A stretch of 64,000 nucleotides of DNA from Chryseobacterium gleum (GTDB lineage: Bacteria; Bacteroidota; Bacteroidia; Flavobacteriales; Schleiferiaceae). This document shows, one piece after another, positions 16,872 to 26,026 of this stretch (position 1 is its first letter; the number at the start of each line of letters is the position of its first letter). The translations under genes were made by a program, and so were the position numbers. Below the pieces are notes generated by a model, which worked only from the letters and a program-made list of their open reading frames with translations, had not been told where the DNA came from and searched no databases. The stretch spans positions 62,001-126,000 of the forward strand of contig CAMCXO010000002.1 in assembly GCA_945883565.1 (NCBI GenBank), read 5' to 3'.

Positions 16872-19304
16872 ATGATGAGCATTATGAAAAAAGCGGGATT
16901 GTTTGCAGCCGCTGCACTTACTGCAAACACTGCGTTCGCGCAGCTTCCAACCAAAGTGGTTAGCGGAAACATTACCGCCAACCGCACTTTCGTAAACGAC
17001 ACTATCTACTTACTTGATGGTTTCGTTTATGTTAAGAACAACGCCACCCTCACCATTGAGGCAGGAACAGTTGTTCAAGGTTACATTGACCCAGTATTGG
17101 GCAACACCAAAGGTACTTTGATTATTACCCGCACAGGTATGATTGATGCCCAAGGTACAGAATGCGAGCCTATCGTATTTACTTCTGCTCGTCCTGCCGG
17201 ACAGCGTGGTACTGGCGATTGGGGTGGTGTTATTGTTTTGGGTGAAGCCCCTGTTAACCGTGGTACTTTGCAAGCTAGTGGTTTCTACACCGACATCATC
17301 GAAGGTGGTCTTACTGGTGACGTAGCCGACCGTACTTTCGGTGGAAACAATGCTCTAGACAACAGCGGTACCATGACTTACTGCCGTATTGAGTACGCTG
17401 GTATCGCTTTTACCCCTAACAACGAAATCAACTCGTTGACTATGGGTGGTGTTGGTGCTGGTACAACCATCCACCACATCTTTGTTAGCTATGCTGGTGA
17501 CGACGCTTTCGAATGGTTTGGTGGTGCTACTACCCACACCCATTTGGTAGCTTACAACACCCTTGATGACAGCTTCGACGGTGACGAAGGTTGGCAAGGT
17601 GGCGTTCAGTTCGGCATTATTTATTTGGATGCGAACATCGCCGACATTTCACGTTCAGAGGGTTGGGAATTTGACAACGACGGTTCAAACCCAAACCGTT
17701 TGCCACGTACCACCGCCATTTTCTCCAATATTACCGTAGTTGGTCCTAAAGTAAATGGTACTCCAAACCCGCTTCACCAAAGTGTTGCCCGTATCCGTCG
17801 TGGTGCTTACTTAAGCATCCACAACTCTGTATTCGTTGACCACGTCGATGGTATCTTCATCGACGGTAACGATTCTTACGCTGGTTGGAACAACAGCTCT
17901 TACGGCCTTACCAACAACTTGATGGCTGGTATGACCAACAACTTCAAGGCTTCAGGTTCATTCAACTCTACTGATATCTCTTTTTTGTGGAGTATGGGTA
18001 ACAACAGTGTATTGGCTAATGCAACTGCTATCGGTTTACAAGCTGGTTACAGCAACGTAACTGCCCCAGTTTTGATGCCTGCTCCTGGTTCACCTGCTGC
18101 TTCTGGTGCTAGCTTTGCTTTCCCATTGGGAAATAATTTCGATCAAGTTGCCTTCCGCGGTGCTATGGGCACTGAAGATTGGACTGCCAACTGGGGCAAC
18201 TGGAATCCACAAGCAACAGACTATACCAACGGTATTGGTGGTGGTGTTAGCGGTTTGGCTTCTTCAGCTGCCGGTAACTACAGCATGAACTTTAGCTGGA
18301 ACGCTGCTGCCGGTGCTACCAATGGTTACCGTGTAGAATGGCGCGCTCAAGGTTCAGGTACTTGGACCAACGGTGTACCAGTGAACGGTACTTCACGCAC
18401 CATCGGCAACTTGGCTCCTGGTAACTACGAGTGGAGAGTTGTATTCAACAACCCAGCCCGCTCTAACAGCTCTTGCATCGAAAGCTTCAACATTGCTTGT
18501 GCTACCGACGTTAACTTCAGCGTGAACAAATTCGACGCTCCTGAAATGGGTCGTTTAGGTTTCATCACTGTATTGGGTATCACCGGTGGTAAGTCTTTGT
18601 ACAACATCTCTATCGAAGACGCTATGGGCAACGTTACCTCTGTAAGCAACCGTCGTAGCAATTCTTTCCGCAATTTGGCTGGTGGTGCTTACACAGTAAG
18701 TGTTACTGATGCTTTCGATTGCGCTGCTGCCGATCAGAATGTTACTTTGGCTGCTTTGGATACTGCTTATGTTCCAGTTATGGCTGGTGCACCTAACGCT
18801 TCACCAAATGGTTTCCGTCCTCAGTGGAGAACCGTTAACCAACCAGGTGTTAGCAGCTACCAAGTTCGTGTTCGTAACGAAACCGACAACCAATTGGTAA
18901 GCTTGATTACCGGTGTAACCGATACCTTCCGTGTAGTTAACAACCTTACTCCAGGTAAAACTTATCGTTTCAACGTACGTAGCCGTTACAACCCAGGTTC
19001 TGGTTTGGTTAACTCTGCTTATTCTGCTGGTCAGAACCGCGTTTTGGGTGCCGGTGGCAACAAAAACGAAGGTGTTGACGTAGCTGGTAGCGAGTTCAAC
19101 GTTTATCCAAACCCTGCTAACGATGTTGTATTTGTTGATGCTTCTGCCGATGCAAGTGTTGAGCTTATGGATATGAACGGCCGCGTATTAAACGCAGCTG
19201 CCGGTTCAACTTCATTCGATATCAGCAACCTTTCTTCAGGTGTTTACATGGTTCGTGTAATTGCCGGTGAAGAGGTAAACGTTGTTAAAGTAGTTAAGCA
19301 GTAA
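16872..19304 (+). CDS. Secreted T9SS beta-helix/FN3-like surface protein, probably abundant
   Basis: Exported protein of 810 aa. A Sec signal peptide (starting at the MKKAGLF methionine, ending NTAFAQ) is followed by a parallel beta-helix-like region (about 30-430) with repeated turns such as ATLTIEAGTVVQG and DDAFEWFGGATTHT. Three beta-sandwich (FN3-like) segments follow (about 455-550, 550-640, 640-730). A type A T9SS sorting domain ends it, starting at FNVYPNPANDVVFV. Codon use is clearly different from the neighbours (GGT, GCT, CGT, AAC, TTC dominate), as in highly expressed genes. The parallel-helix family is widespread in Bacteroidota beside TonB receptors, but its role is unknown to me. 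A strong terminator follows directly. Confidence 0.8.
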   Translation: MMSIMKKAGLFAAAALTANTAFAQLPTKVVSGNITANRTFVNDTIYLLDGFVYVKNNATLTIEAGTVVQGYIDPVLGNTKGTLIITRTGMIDAQGTECEPIVFTSARPAGQRGTGDWGGVIVLGEAPVNRGTLQASGFYTDIIEGGLTGDVADRTFGGNNALDNSGTMTYCRIEYAGIAFTPNNEINSLTMGGVGAGTTIHHIFVSYAGDDAFEWFGGATTHTHLVAYNTLDDSFDGDEGWQGGVQFGIIYLDANIADISRSEGWEFDNDGSNPNRLPRTTAIFSNITVVGPKVNGTPNPLHQSVARIRRGAYLSIHNSVFVDHVDGIFIDGNDSYAGWNNSSYGLTNNLMAGMTNNFKASGSFNSTDISFLWSMGNNSVLANATAIGLQAGYSNVTAPVLMPAPGSPAASGASFAFPLGNNFDQVAFRGAMGTEDWTANWGNWNPQATDYTNGIGGGVSGLASSAAGNYSMNFSWNAAAGATNGYRVEWRAQGSGTWTNGVPVNGTSRTIGNLAPGNYEWRVVFNNPARSNSSCIESFNIACATDVNFSVNKFDAPEMGRLGFITVLGITGGKSLYNISIEDAMGNVTSVSNRRSNSFRNLAGGAYTVSVTDAFDCAAADQNVTLAALDTAYVPVMAGAPNASPNGFRPQWRTVNQPGVSSYQVRVRNETDNQLVSLITGVTDTFRVVNNLTPGKTYRFNVRSRYNPGSGLVNSAYSAGQNRVLGAGGNKNEGVDVAGSEFNVYPNPANDVVFVDASADASVELMDMNGRVLNAAAGSTSFDISNLSSGVYMVRVIAGEEVNVVKVVKQ

Positions 19305-19329
19305 TTACTGCCTAAAACTTAAAACATGG

Positions 19330-19362
19330 GCGGCCCCGCGCATTGCGCGGGGCCGCTTTTTT
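19330..19362 (+). terminator. Strong Rho-independent terminator
   Basis: Perfect 12-bp GC-only stem GCGGCCCCGCGC / GCGCGGGGCCGC with a 3-base ATT loop and six Ts, 25 bases after the stop of the codon-biased T9SS gene. It fits the idea of an abundant single-gene transcript. Confidence 0.95.
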
Positions 19363-19388
19363 ATGCCCTATCATGATTATTTGTTTAT

Positions 19389-20366
19389 TTAGCTTCTTCT
19401 TGATTCCAAAGGTGCGCAAGCCTCCAATAATTCTGTTCTAAATTGGGCAAACAAGCCAGCTCGTTGTTTTGAACCCGATTGGCTAATCAAACTCGATTCG
19501 CGCAACAATTGATTGAATTGGTTCTTGGTATACGTGCCAAATACGGGGCTTTCTGTTTCCATCATTAAGCCATCGCAGGGCGAAAACAATGTGCTTATCA
19601 CCTTCTGTTCACTTTGCAGCATAAGGGTAGAGTTAAGCGGCAGATTGTCTATAAGAAAAAGCTTATAGGCCGTGTCATGCGATCGCTTGCCATGGTTGGC
19701 ATATTGCTCAAGTACACCAATGAGGTGCTGCATTTCGTTTAGGGCCTTTTGGTAGTTGGGTGTTCCCAGCAAACCGGAGGCATGGGCTTTTTGCAAAAGA
19801 CCAATTTCGTATTGAACCGAAAAGGGGTTTAAGAATTCAACACATTCGAATTTTAGAAAAGCATTTGATAAAGCCAAGCGGTATTCTTTTCGGCCATAAG
19901 TGCCGCAGGTATTGGGTTCGGCCACTTTAAGGGTATATTTTTCTTTCACCCTTTCTTTTAAATAGAACCGACCTAGTTCTTCATACTGTAATAAGTAGGT
20001 GAAAGGCAATCCTCTCGACAAAGACCATATTGTTGGGTGTAGCCATTTTTCTGCTTTCATGGCCCAATGAAGCATAAGGTCTATGAAATACATGGTGTCT
20101 TCCGAATTTTCTAACTTTATAAATTCGGTGAACAACACTTTTTCTGAGGTATTTATGGCCTGAATCTCAATATTAAAATGCTTGGCAATGTGCAGATATT
20201 CCTGCAAGGTTAAGCTAATATCTCCGCGCATTTTTCGGTAAACGGTGTTCTCACTCTTTGCCAAGACGGAGGTTAGCGTTTTTCCAAGGCCTTGCCCGGG
20301 AGGCAAGGTGCGCTTAATGGCCTTTAGGTAGGTTCTTAGGTTTTCACGGTAAGCATTGTGTTTCAT
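19389..20366 (-). CDS. Putative DNA-binding regulator with N-terminal helix-turn-helix
   Basis: 325 aa, no signal peptide. Residues about 25-70 resemble a helix-turn-helix (LTSVLAKSENTVYRKMRGD, then LTLQEYLHIAKHF), the layout of XRE-like domains in which the recognition helix follows a Ser/Glu-Asn-Thr turn. The remaining 250 residues are helical and I do not recognise them; there is no kinase or receiver signature. It is convergent with the T9SS beta-helix gene and divergent from a small orphan, so it could control either. Target unknown. Confidence 0.55.
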   Translation of the reverse strand: MKHNAYRENLRTYLKAIKRTLPPGQGLGKTLTSVLAKSENTVYRKMRGDISLTLQEYLHIAKHFNIEIQAINTSEKVLFTEFIKLENSEDTMYFIDLMLHWAMKAEKWLHPTIWSLSRGLPFTYLLQYEELGRFYLKERVKEKYTLKVAEPNTCGTYGRKEYRLALSNAFLKFECVEFLNPFSVQYEIGLLQKAHASGLLGTPNYQKALNEMQHLIGVLEQYANHGKRSHDTAYKLFLIDNLPLNSTLMLQSEQKVISTLFSPCDGLMMETESPVFGTYTKNQFNQLLRESSLISQSGSKQRAGLFAQFRTELLEACAPLESRRS

Positions 20367-20541
20367 TTTGATGTTTGGTTTTGTAAGGCAATATTAATTA
20401 AGTAATACGAAAAATACTACAGGTATACATAATTCGTATGGCTTTTGGTTTGAGAACTTTATATTTATACAATGTTTTCAAAAAAATTGTAAGCGTAAAT
20501 TTTTGTTAAGCCAACGTTAATTTATATTTTGGCCCCAATAA

Positions 20542-20964
20542 ATGTGTCGTATGAAGAATACATTAAAACCCGTATTGCAATGGGTAGATCTTATTAAAAC
20601 AAGAATTAAACTTTGGGGAAAAACACCCGCTCAGTTCGATGCGCCTGATAGGCTGCTTTATGAAGTGCTAAGCACTATGAACAACCACCATTTTATTCGA
20701 TTGATTCATTTTCGCGGTGCTCCCAGCATGGCTGTTTGCCATGGATTACAGCTCATTTTACAGGAAGCGTTTCCATTGGTCCCCGGCGTTTGGCAATACA
20801 ATTTGCAAGCGCTTAAACGAAGAGCGGAATTCGAGTGTTTGGGCTATAGAGCCATTACACTTCCAAAGTTTTTGACCAAAGAAGAACAACTTGAGTTTAT
20901 TAGGAAAGAGGTATCGGTTTGGCTAACAGAGAAAGGCCATACTTTTAAGTGGCACATGTCTTGA
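20542..20964 (+). CDS. Conserved-looking hypothetical protein, 140 aa
   Basis: I do not recognise this protein. It is small, mixed alpha/beta by eye, with no signal peptide or membrane segment. The chain has a hydrophobic core segment (FIRLIHFRGAPSMAVCHG) and an amphipathic C-terminal helix (KEEQLEFIRKEVSVWL). A start three codons later (20551) is equally possible. A near-consensus -7 box (TATATTTTG, 20523-20531) just upstream and normal coding composition argue that it is real. It precedes prfC on the same strand with a 95-base gap. Confidence 0.55.
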   Translation: MCRMKNTLKPVLQWVDLIKTRIKLWGKTPAQFDAPDRLLYEVLSTMNNHHFIRLIHFRGAPSMAVCHGLQLILQEAFPLVPGVWQYNLQALKRRAEFECLGYRAITLPKFLTKEEQLEFIRKEVSVWLTEKGHTFKWHMS

Positions 20965-21027
20965 AAATGGATTTTAAAAATCATTGAACAGGTTTTACGT
21001 ATTCAAGTCTATCGGCTTTAGAAACAC

Positions 21028-21035
21028 TAATTTTG
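21028..21035 (+). promoter_or_regulatory. Bacteroidota -7 promoter element upstream of prfC
   Basis: TAATTTTG matches the TAnnTTTG consensus exactly and lies 24 bases before the prfC start. I see no TTG at the expected -33 distance, so support is partial. Confidence 0.4.
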
Positions 21036-21059
21036 CCGGCTTCGCATACAAAGCCCAAT

Positions 21060-22640
21060 ATGAGTTTAGAAAAGGAAATTGAAAGAAGGCGCACTTTTGG
21101 CATTATTTCTCACCCCGACGCCGGAAAAACCACATTAACCGAAAAATTGCTGTTGTTTGGAGGGGCCATTCAGGAAGCAGGTGCTGTTAAAAGCAATAAG
21201 ATTAAAAAAACGGCCACTTCCGATTTTATGGAAATCGAGAAGCAAAGGGGTATTTCGGTCGCAACCTCGGTGATGGGCTTCGAATACAAAGGGAAGAAAA
21301 TAAACATTCTGGATACTCCCGGCCACCAGGATTTTGCTGAAGACACCTACCGAACGCTTACTGCTGTTGATAGCGCCATCGTGGTAATCGATGTGGCCAA
21401 AGGTGTAGAGCCTCAAACCGAAAAGTTGGTAGAGGTGTCGCGCATGAGGGCCATTCCTTTAATTGTTTTTATTAACAAACTCGACCGCGAGGGACGAGAT
21501 GCATTTGATTTGCTCGACGAAATTGAGCAAAAGCTTGGATTAAAAGTGTGTCCTCAGTCTTGGCCTATTGGAATGGGCCAGGATTTTAAAGGGGTTTACA
21601 ATTTGACCACAGGCGAAGTGCGTTTTTTTACCGAAAACCTAAAACAAAAAATTGCCGATCAAGTGGTGTTAAAGGGGGTAAACGATGCGCGTTTGCTCGA
21701 TTTTGTTGAAGAGCGATTGGCGCAGTCTTTACGCGAAGATGTGGAACTGCTTCAGGGAGTGTATCCATCACTTAATTTAGATGCGTACCGCCGTGCCGAA
21801 ATAAGCCCGGTTTTTTTTGGAAGTGCTCTAAACAACTTCGGGGTTAAGGAATTGCTCGATGCTTTCGTCGAGATAGCCCCATCGCCACAAGCCAAAAAAG
21901 CCGAAGAGCGTTTGGTTATACCTCAAGAAAAAAACTTCTCGGGTTTCGTGTTTAAAATTCACGCCAATATGGACCCTAAGCACCGCGACCGTTTGGCTTT
22001 TGTAAAAATAGTTTCAGGTGCTTTTGAGCGAAACACCAACTATAAACATGTTCGTCTTCAAAAAGAAATGAAGTTTTCGAGTCCTACCGCCTTTATGGCC
22101 TCTAAAAAATCGGTGGTTGACGAGGCTTTCCCCGGCGATATTGTGGGCTTGCACGATACCGGCAACTTTAGAATAGGCGATACCATAACTTCCGGAGAGG
22201 ATTTGCAATTTACCGGCATCCCCAGCTTTAGTCCTGAGCATTTTCGTTTTATAAACAACGAAGACCCCATGAAATCGAAACAATTGGCCAAAGGGGTCGA
22301 TCAGCTTATGGATGAAGGGGTGGCCCAGTTGTTTACCTTGGAGTCAAATGGCCGAAAAATTATTGGTACCGTGGGGGCGCTTCAATACGAGGTTATTCAG
22401 TACCGTCTCGAACACGAATATGGCGCCAAATGCAGCTACGAACCGTATTCAGCCTATAAAGCCTGCTGGATTATTTCAGAAAACGAAAGCCAATTAGACG
22501 AGTTCAGGAAGCTAAAGCATCGATATATGGCCCGTGATAAATACGACAGATTGGTGTTTTTGGCCGACTCGGCCTTCAGCCTTCAAATGGCTCAAGATAA
22601 ATTTGACAAGCTCAAGTTTTTAATGAAGTCGGAGATTTAG
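21060..22640 (+). CDS. prfC: Peptide chain release factor 3
   Basis: Translational GTPase that recycles RF1/RF2 from the ribosome after termination. It is 526 aa. G1 (HPDAGKTTL, about residues 18-26), switch region EKQRGISV, G3 DTPGHQDF and G4 NKLDREG are all present in canonical RF3 form. The later domains contain the RF3-type AFMASKK and [11 protein letters not shown] segments. I use the ATG at 21060, which gives the usual [19 protein letters not shown]-like N-terminus; nine extra upstream codons are not conserved in style. Monocistronic, convergent with the sensor genes. Confidence 0.96.
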   Translation: MSLEKEIERRRTFGIISHPDAGKTTLTEKLLLFGGAIQEAGAVKSNKIKKTATSDFMEIEKQRGISVATSVMGFEYKGKKINILDTPGHQDFAEDTYRTLTAVDSAIVVIDVAKGVEPQTEKLVEVSRMRAIPLIVFINKLDREGRDAFDLLDEIEQKLGLKVCPQSWPIGMGQDFKGVYNLTTGEVRFFTENLKQKIADQVVLKGVNDARLLDFVEERLAQSLREDVELLQGVYPSLNLDAYRRAEISPVFFGSALNNFGVKELLDAFVEIAPSPQAKKAEERLVIPQEKNFSGFVFKIHANMDPKHRDRLAFVKIVSGAFERNTNYKHVRLQKEMKFSSPTAFMASKKSVVDEAFPGDIVGLHDTGNFRIGDTITSGEDLQFTGIPSFSPEHFRFINNEDPMKSKQLAKGVDQLMDEGVAQLFTLESNGRKIIGTVGALQYEVIQYRLEHEYGAKCSYEPYSAYKACWIISENESQLDEFRKLKHRYMARDKYDRLVFLADSAFSLQMAQDKFDKLKFLMKSEI

Positions 22641-22643
22641 AGT

Positions 22644-23753
22644 TCAAGAATTCACTGAAAGCGCGGGGATTTTGAGTGAAAATTTGGTGCCTTTTTGAGG
22701 TTCTGAACTCACTTCTATTTCGCCATCTAACTTGTTAAGGGCTTCTTTCACCACATATAAACCAATGCCTGAGCCACTGCGTTCGGCATTGGCCCTAAAG
22801 AACATTTTAAATATGTTTTTAACGTGCTCTTCGAGAATTCCGGTACCATTGTCTTCAATTTCAATGGAAACATAATGATCGTTCGGGCAAATTTTAATGC
22901 TAACCCGCTTATCTTCTTCGTCTTCGCGCTGGTACTGAATGGCATTGCTAATTAAGTTGCTTAAAATGATCCGCAATCTAAAAGCGTCACCAAAATAGGC
23001 ATGCTCAGAATGTATGTCCACATCAAAGTGCACATGACTGGCTAGCCGGTTATGGCTGAGGTTGTTTAATATTTCGTTGGTTAGTCTTTTAAAATCAATG
23101 AGATTCACCTCCTGCACATTTCTCGAATTCTGATAATACTCCACAATGTTTTTAATGAAAGTATCGAGTCGATGAACCGAAGATTCTATCATATTCAAAA
23201 TGTCGCGGCTGCTCACCCCAATTTCAACTTGATGCTCGGCTACTTGAATAAGCCCAAGAATAGACATTAAGGGGCTGCGCAAATCGTGAGAAGCGCTGTA
23301 AATAAATTTATTCAGCTCTTCGCTGGTACGTTCCAGCTGTTCCAGTTTTATTCTGAGCTCGTTTTGAACATTGTATAATTCAAAGGCGTTCACCACGGTC
23401 TGGCGAATTTCTTCTTCGACCCAAGGTTTTGTAATAAAACGGTATATATGCCCCTTGTTGATGGCTTCTATAATGTCTTTTACGTCGGTATAGGCGGTTA
23501 ATAGCACTCGAATACTGCGTGGCGAAACCTGCCGAGTGGCTTGAAGAAATTCAACCCCACTCATTTCGGGCATCCGCTGGTCGCTAAATACCACATGGGG
23601 TTGGTGCAAAGAAAGCAATTCAAAAGCCTGGGCAGGCGTATTCGCAATGTGAATTTCGAAGTCGCGCCTAAACGAAGCCTTAAACGCTTGGAGATTACTC
23701 ATCTCATCATCGAGGTACAAAACTTTTATCTTCGATTGTTTTTCGATGTTCAT
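22644..23753 (-). CDS. Response-regulator/histidine kinase hybrid (receiver at N-terminus)
   Basis: Cytoplasmic signalling protein, 369 aa. Residues 8-125 are a CheY-like receiver with acidic pair Asp15-Asp16 (LDDE), phospho-acceptor Asp58 (SDQRMPEMSG) and Lys109 (TKPW). A short coiled coil leads to a HisKA domain with His156 in SASHDLRSP and a HATPase domain with N box (LSNLISNAIQY), G1 (EDNGTGI) and G2 (GSGIGLYV). The gene starts inside the stop of the upstream membrane kinase (ATGA). The simplest reading is a phosphorelay: the membrane kinase phosphorylates Asp58, which tunes this kinase. No output DNA-binding domain and no downstream regulator are present. Confidence 0.9.
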   Translation of the reverse strand: MNIEKQSKIKVLYLDDEMSNLQAFKASFRRDFEIHIANTPAQAFELLSLHQPHVVFSDQRMPEMSGVEFLQATRQVSPRSIRVLLTAYTDVKDIIEAINKGHIYRFITKPWVEEEIRQTVVNAFELYNVQNELRIKLEQLERTSEELNKFIYSASHDLRSPLMSILGLIQVAEHQVEIGVSSRDILNMIESSVHRLDTFIKNIVEYYQNSRNVQEVNLIDFKRLTNEILNNLSHNRLASHVHFDVDIHSEHAYFGDAFRLRIILSNLISNAIQYQREDEEDKRVSIKICPNDHYVSIEIEDNGTGILEEHVKNIFKMFFRANAERSGSGIGLYVVKEALNKLDGEIEVSSEPQKGTKFSLKIPALSVNS

Positions 23754-25942
23754 ACCCCTTCAGGATTCAATGGAAAGATAAGCAAGAATTCTGTAAAATC
23801 GCCTTCTACACTTTTAACTTGTATTTGGCCTTTGTGCACTTGCATTATTTTGAACACAATAGATAGGCCTAAACCGGTTCCTTCTCCCACTTCTTTGGTG
23901 GTAAAGAAAGGGTCGAAAATCTTGCTTCGAACCGAAACAGGCATGCCGGTACCATTATCTTTAATGCGCACTTCAAGTTTATCGGGCAAACTCAAAATGC
24001 TTACTTCAATTCGGCCTAAATGCGAGGCATCGGCCTGCATGCGTTTGTTTACAGCGTAAATGCTATTGCTCAACAAATTCATAAACACCTGATTCACTTT
24101 GCCCGGTAAGCAAAAAGCTTTACAATCGCCCTCATAATTTCTAACCACTTCTATTCGGTCGCGGGTGCGGTTATTAAGCAGGGTTAAGGTGGCGTCTAAA
24201 CCCTCGCTAAAGTCGGCTTCTTTAAAGCTCTCTTCATCTAGTCGAGAAAAGGTTCTTAGTCCGCGTACAATTTCAGAGGTTCGGTTGGCCCCATCCCTAA
24301 TCCCTTCAATAAGAATGTCGATTTCTTCAACAATAAAATCATATTCTATTTGGCCTTTAAACGAAACGGCTTCTTCAACAATGGCCACCAAATCGCTGCT
24401 CGACAAGCCCTCGCTTTCTAAACGTCGATAAATGCTCATTAAATCACTAATGTCTTGAATATCTCGTTTTAATGGACTAATGTTTGAGGTTACAAAATTG
24501 ATTGGGTTGTTTATTTCGTGGGCAATACCGGCGGTTAACTGACCCAATGAAGCCATCTTTTCGGCATCAACCAGTTGGGCTTGTGTGTCTTTTAAGTTTT
24601 CCAGGGTAACGCGCAGCTCTTCGTTGGCTTCTTGTAATTCGAGGGTGCGCTCCTTAACCCTTTGTTCGAGTTCGGTTTTTTGTTGTTCAATAAGAACCTG
24701 ATTGGCTTTTAAGGCTTCTAGTTTCTGTCGCTCTTCTTCTTCTCTTTCTCGCCTCAACCGGTTTATTCGGTCGCCCAAAGCAAACGACAGCAAAATAACC
24801 TCACCGGCCGACCCAATTCGCAAACTGCTTTCGGTAAAAATGTTATGCGGCAGGATGCCCAAATTTTTTAGTACAAAAACAATGAGGCCGCCAATAAAAA
24901 ACGTCCAGGCAATTAAGTAAAACTTAGCCGCCCTATTGCCTTTTATCGATAACCAAATGGCAAATGCCAACCCATAGAGCGCCACCGTTCCGCCGGCCAA
25001 ATCGAGCAGCATAAAGCTAATACGGTCAAATCCGAATATCCGCATAGCCAAAGCGGCCGTGTACAAAATCTGAAATACATAGAGGCCTTTGTTAAAACCA
25101 GGCGCTAAAACCTTAAGCCTCAGAAAATGCCGGGCAAAAGCAATGGCCGCAAAACCTGTGAGTGTACTTAGCAACACAATGCCGTGGTGATGAAGCAGGG
25201 GCCAGGAACCAAAGAAGCGTTTAAAAGCGGCTCCATCTATAAACAACTGCGCCATAAGCAAGCACAATATGTAAGCGATGTAGAACAAATAACTGCGATC
25301 TCGGGTAGAGTAATAAACAATTAAATTGTACAAGAACATCACCAGCATCAATCCAGTGTACATTCCCAGCACAAAATCGTAGTCCGACATTTGGTCATTA
25401 ACCAAGTCGTGAGGGCCAATTTTAAAGGGAACCGTTACATGGTCGGCGGTTTTAATACGCACATAAACGGCAACTGCCTCGGCAGGCTGCAAATAGATTG
25501 GGAAACTAAATGAAGTGTGATTTACAGGCCTTTCATAAAAGGGCCAATGGTCGCCGGTTTTAAAATGCCCGGTTTTGGTTTCGTATTGTACCCAAACCTC
25601 AACTGAGTCGATAAGCGCATTGTTGATGTTAAAATAAAAAAGCTCTGCGGAGTTTAGGCCGTTTCGAAAGAAAAACCTCAGCCAATAGGCCTGTTTGGCA
25701 TGCCCAAAGTTGTACACCTCCTGCCCACCCGGTTTCCATTGGTGTTGGCCATACAAAACCTCTTTTACCGAAAGCCCGCTCCAAGACTCGTCTAAAAGCT
25801 CGGCCCGGCTGCCAATAGAGCAAACCTCTTCTTTTAAAACCAACACTTCCTCAGCCTTTAGCGTTTCGGTTTTCAACATCAAAAGCCAAAAGCCAAAAAG
25901 CAGAAAGGGCAAAGACGATATACGAAGATTGAAATCACCCAT
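23750..25942 (-). CDS. 7TMR-DISM sensor histidine kinase
   Basis: Membrane sensor kinase of 730 aa. It has a signal peptide (about 1-30), a periplasmic 7TMR-DISMED2-type beta domain (about 45-170, with YWLRFFFRN), a seven-helix 7TMR-DISM_7TM block (about 185-385), and a Glu-rich coiled coil (about 390-460). The kinase core has H box AGIAHEINNPINF, N box FMNLLSNSIYAV, G1 IKDNGTGMP and G2 GEGTGLGLSI. The DISMED domain is thought to bind carbohydrate-like ligands. A near-consensus -7 box lies 7 bases before the ATG, so the mRNA may be nearly leaderless. Confidence 0.93.
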   Translation of the reverse strand: MGDFNLRISSLPFLLFGFWLLMLKTETLKAEEVLVLKEEVCSIGSRAELLDESWSGLSVKEVLYGQHQWKPGGQEVYNFGHAKQAYWLRFFFRNGLNSAELFYFNINNALIDSVEVWVQYETKTGHFKTGDHWPFYERPVNHTSFSFPIYLQPAEAVAVYVRIKTADHVTVPFKIGPHDLVNDQMSDYDFVLGMYTGLMLVMFLYNLIVYYSTRDRSYLFYIAYILCLLMAQLFIDGAAFKRFFGSWPLLHHHGIVLLSTLTGFAAIAFARHFLRLKVLAPGFNKGLYVFQILYTAALAMRIFGFDRISFMLLDLAGGTVALYGLAFAIWLSIKGNRAAKFYLIAWTFFIGGLIVFVLKNLGILPHNIFTESSLRIGSAGEVILLSFALGDRINRLRREREEEERQKLEALKANQVLIEQQKTELEQRVKERTLELQEANEELRVTLENLKDTQAQLVDAEKMASLGQLTAGIAHEINNPINFVTSNISPLKRDIQDISDLMSIYRRLESEGLSSSDLVAIVEEAVSFKGQIEYDFIVEEIDILIEGIRDGANRTSEIVRGLRTFSRLDEESFKEADFSEGLDATLTLLNNRTRDRIEVVRNYEGDCKAFCLPGKVNQVFMNLLSNSIYAVNKRMQADASHLGRIEVSILSLPDKLEVRIKDNGTGMPVSVRSKIFDPFFTTKEVGEGTGLGLSIVFKIMQVHKGQIQVKSVEGDFTEFLLIFPLNPEGV

Positions 25943-25948
25943 ATGGGC

Positions 25949-25956
25949 GAAAGATA
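25949..25956 (-). promoter_or_regulatory. Start-proximal -7-like element for the sensor kinase operon
   Basis: On the minus strand TATCTTTC (one mismatch to TAnnTTTG) ends 7 bases before the ATG of the 7TMR-DISM kinase. No well-spaced -33 TTG is seen. If used, the leader would be close to zero. Confidence 0.35.
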
Positions 25957-26026
25957 ATGCGCTTCGGTTTTAGAAAAACGACAATTTTTCTTATAAAATT
26001 AAGCCATCAATTTGTAAACCCTAAGC

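Noticed and set aside
13777-19304. Sus-type SusC/SusD locus
   Set aside because: No SusD-like protein adjoins either TonB receptor; the 810-aa neighbour is a beta-helix T9SS protein.
23541-24059. 172-codon plus-strand frame opposite the sensor kinases
   Set aside because: It spans two real minus-strand genes with clear catalytic motifs; it is an antisense shadow.
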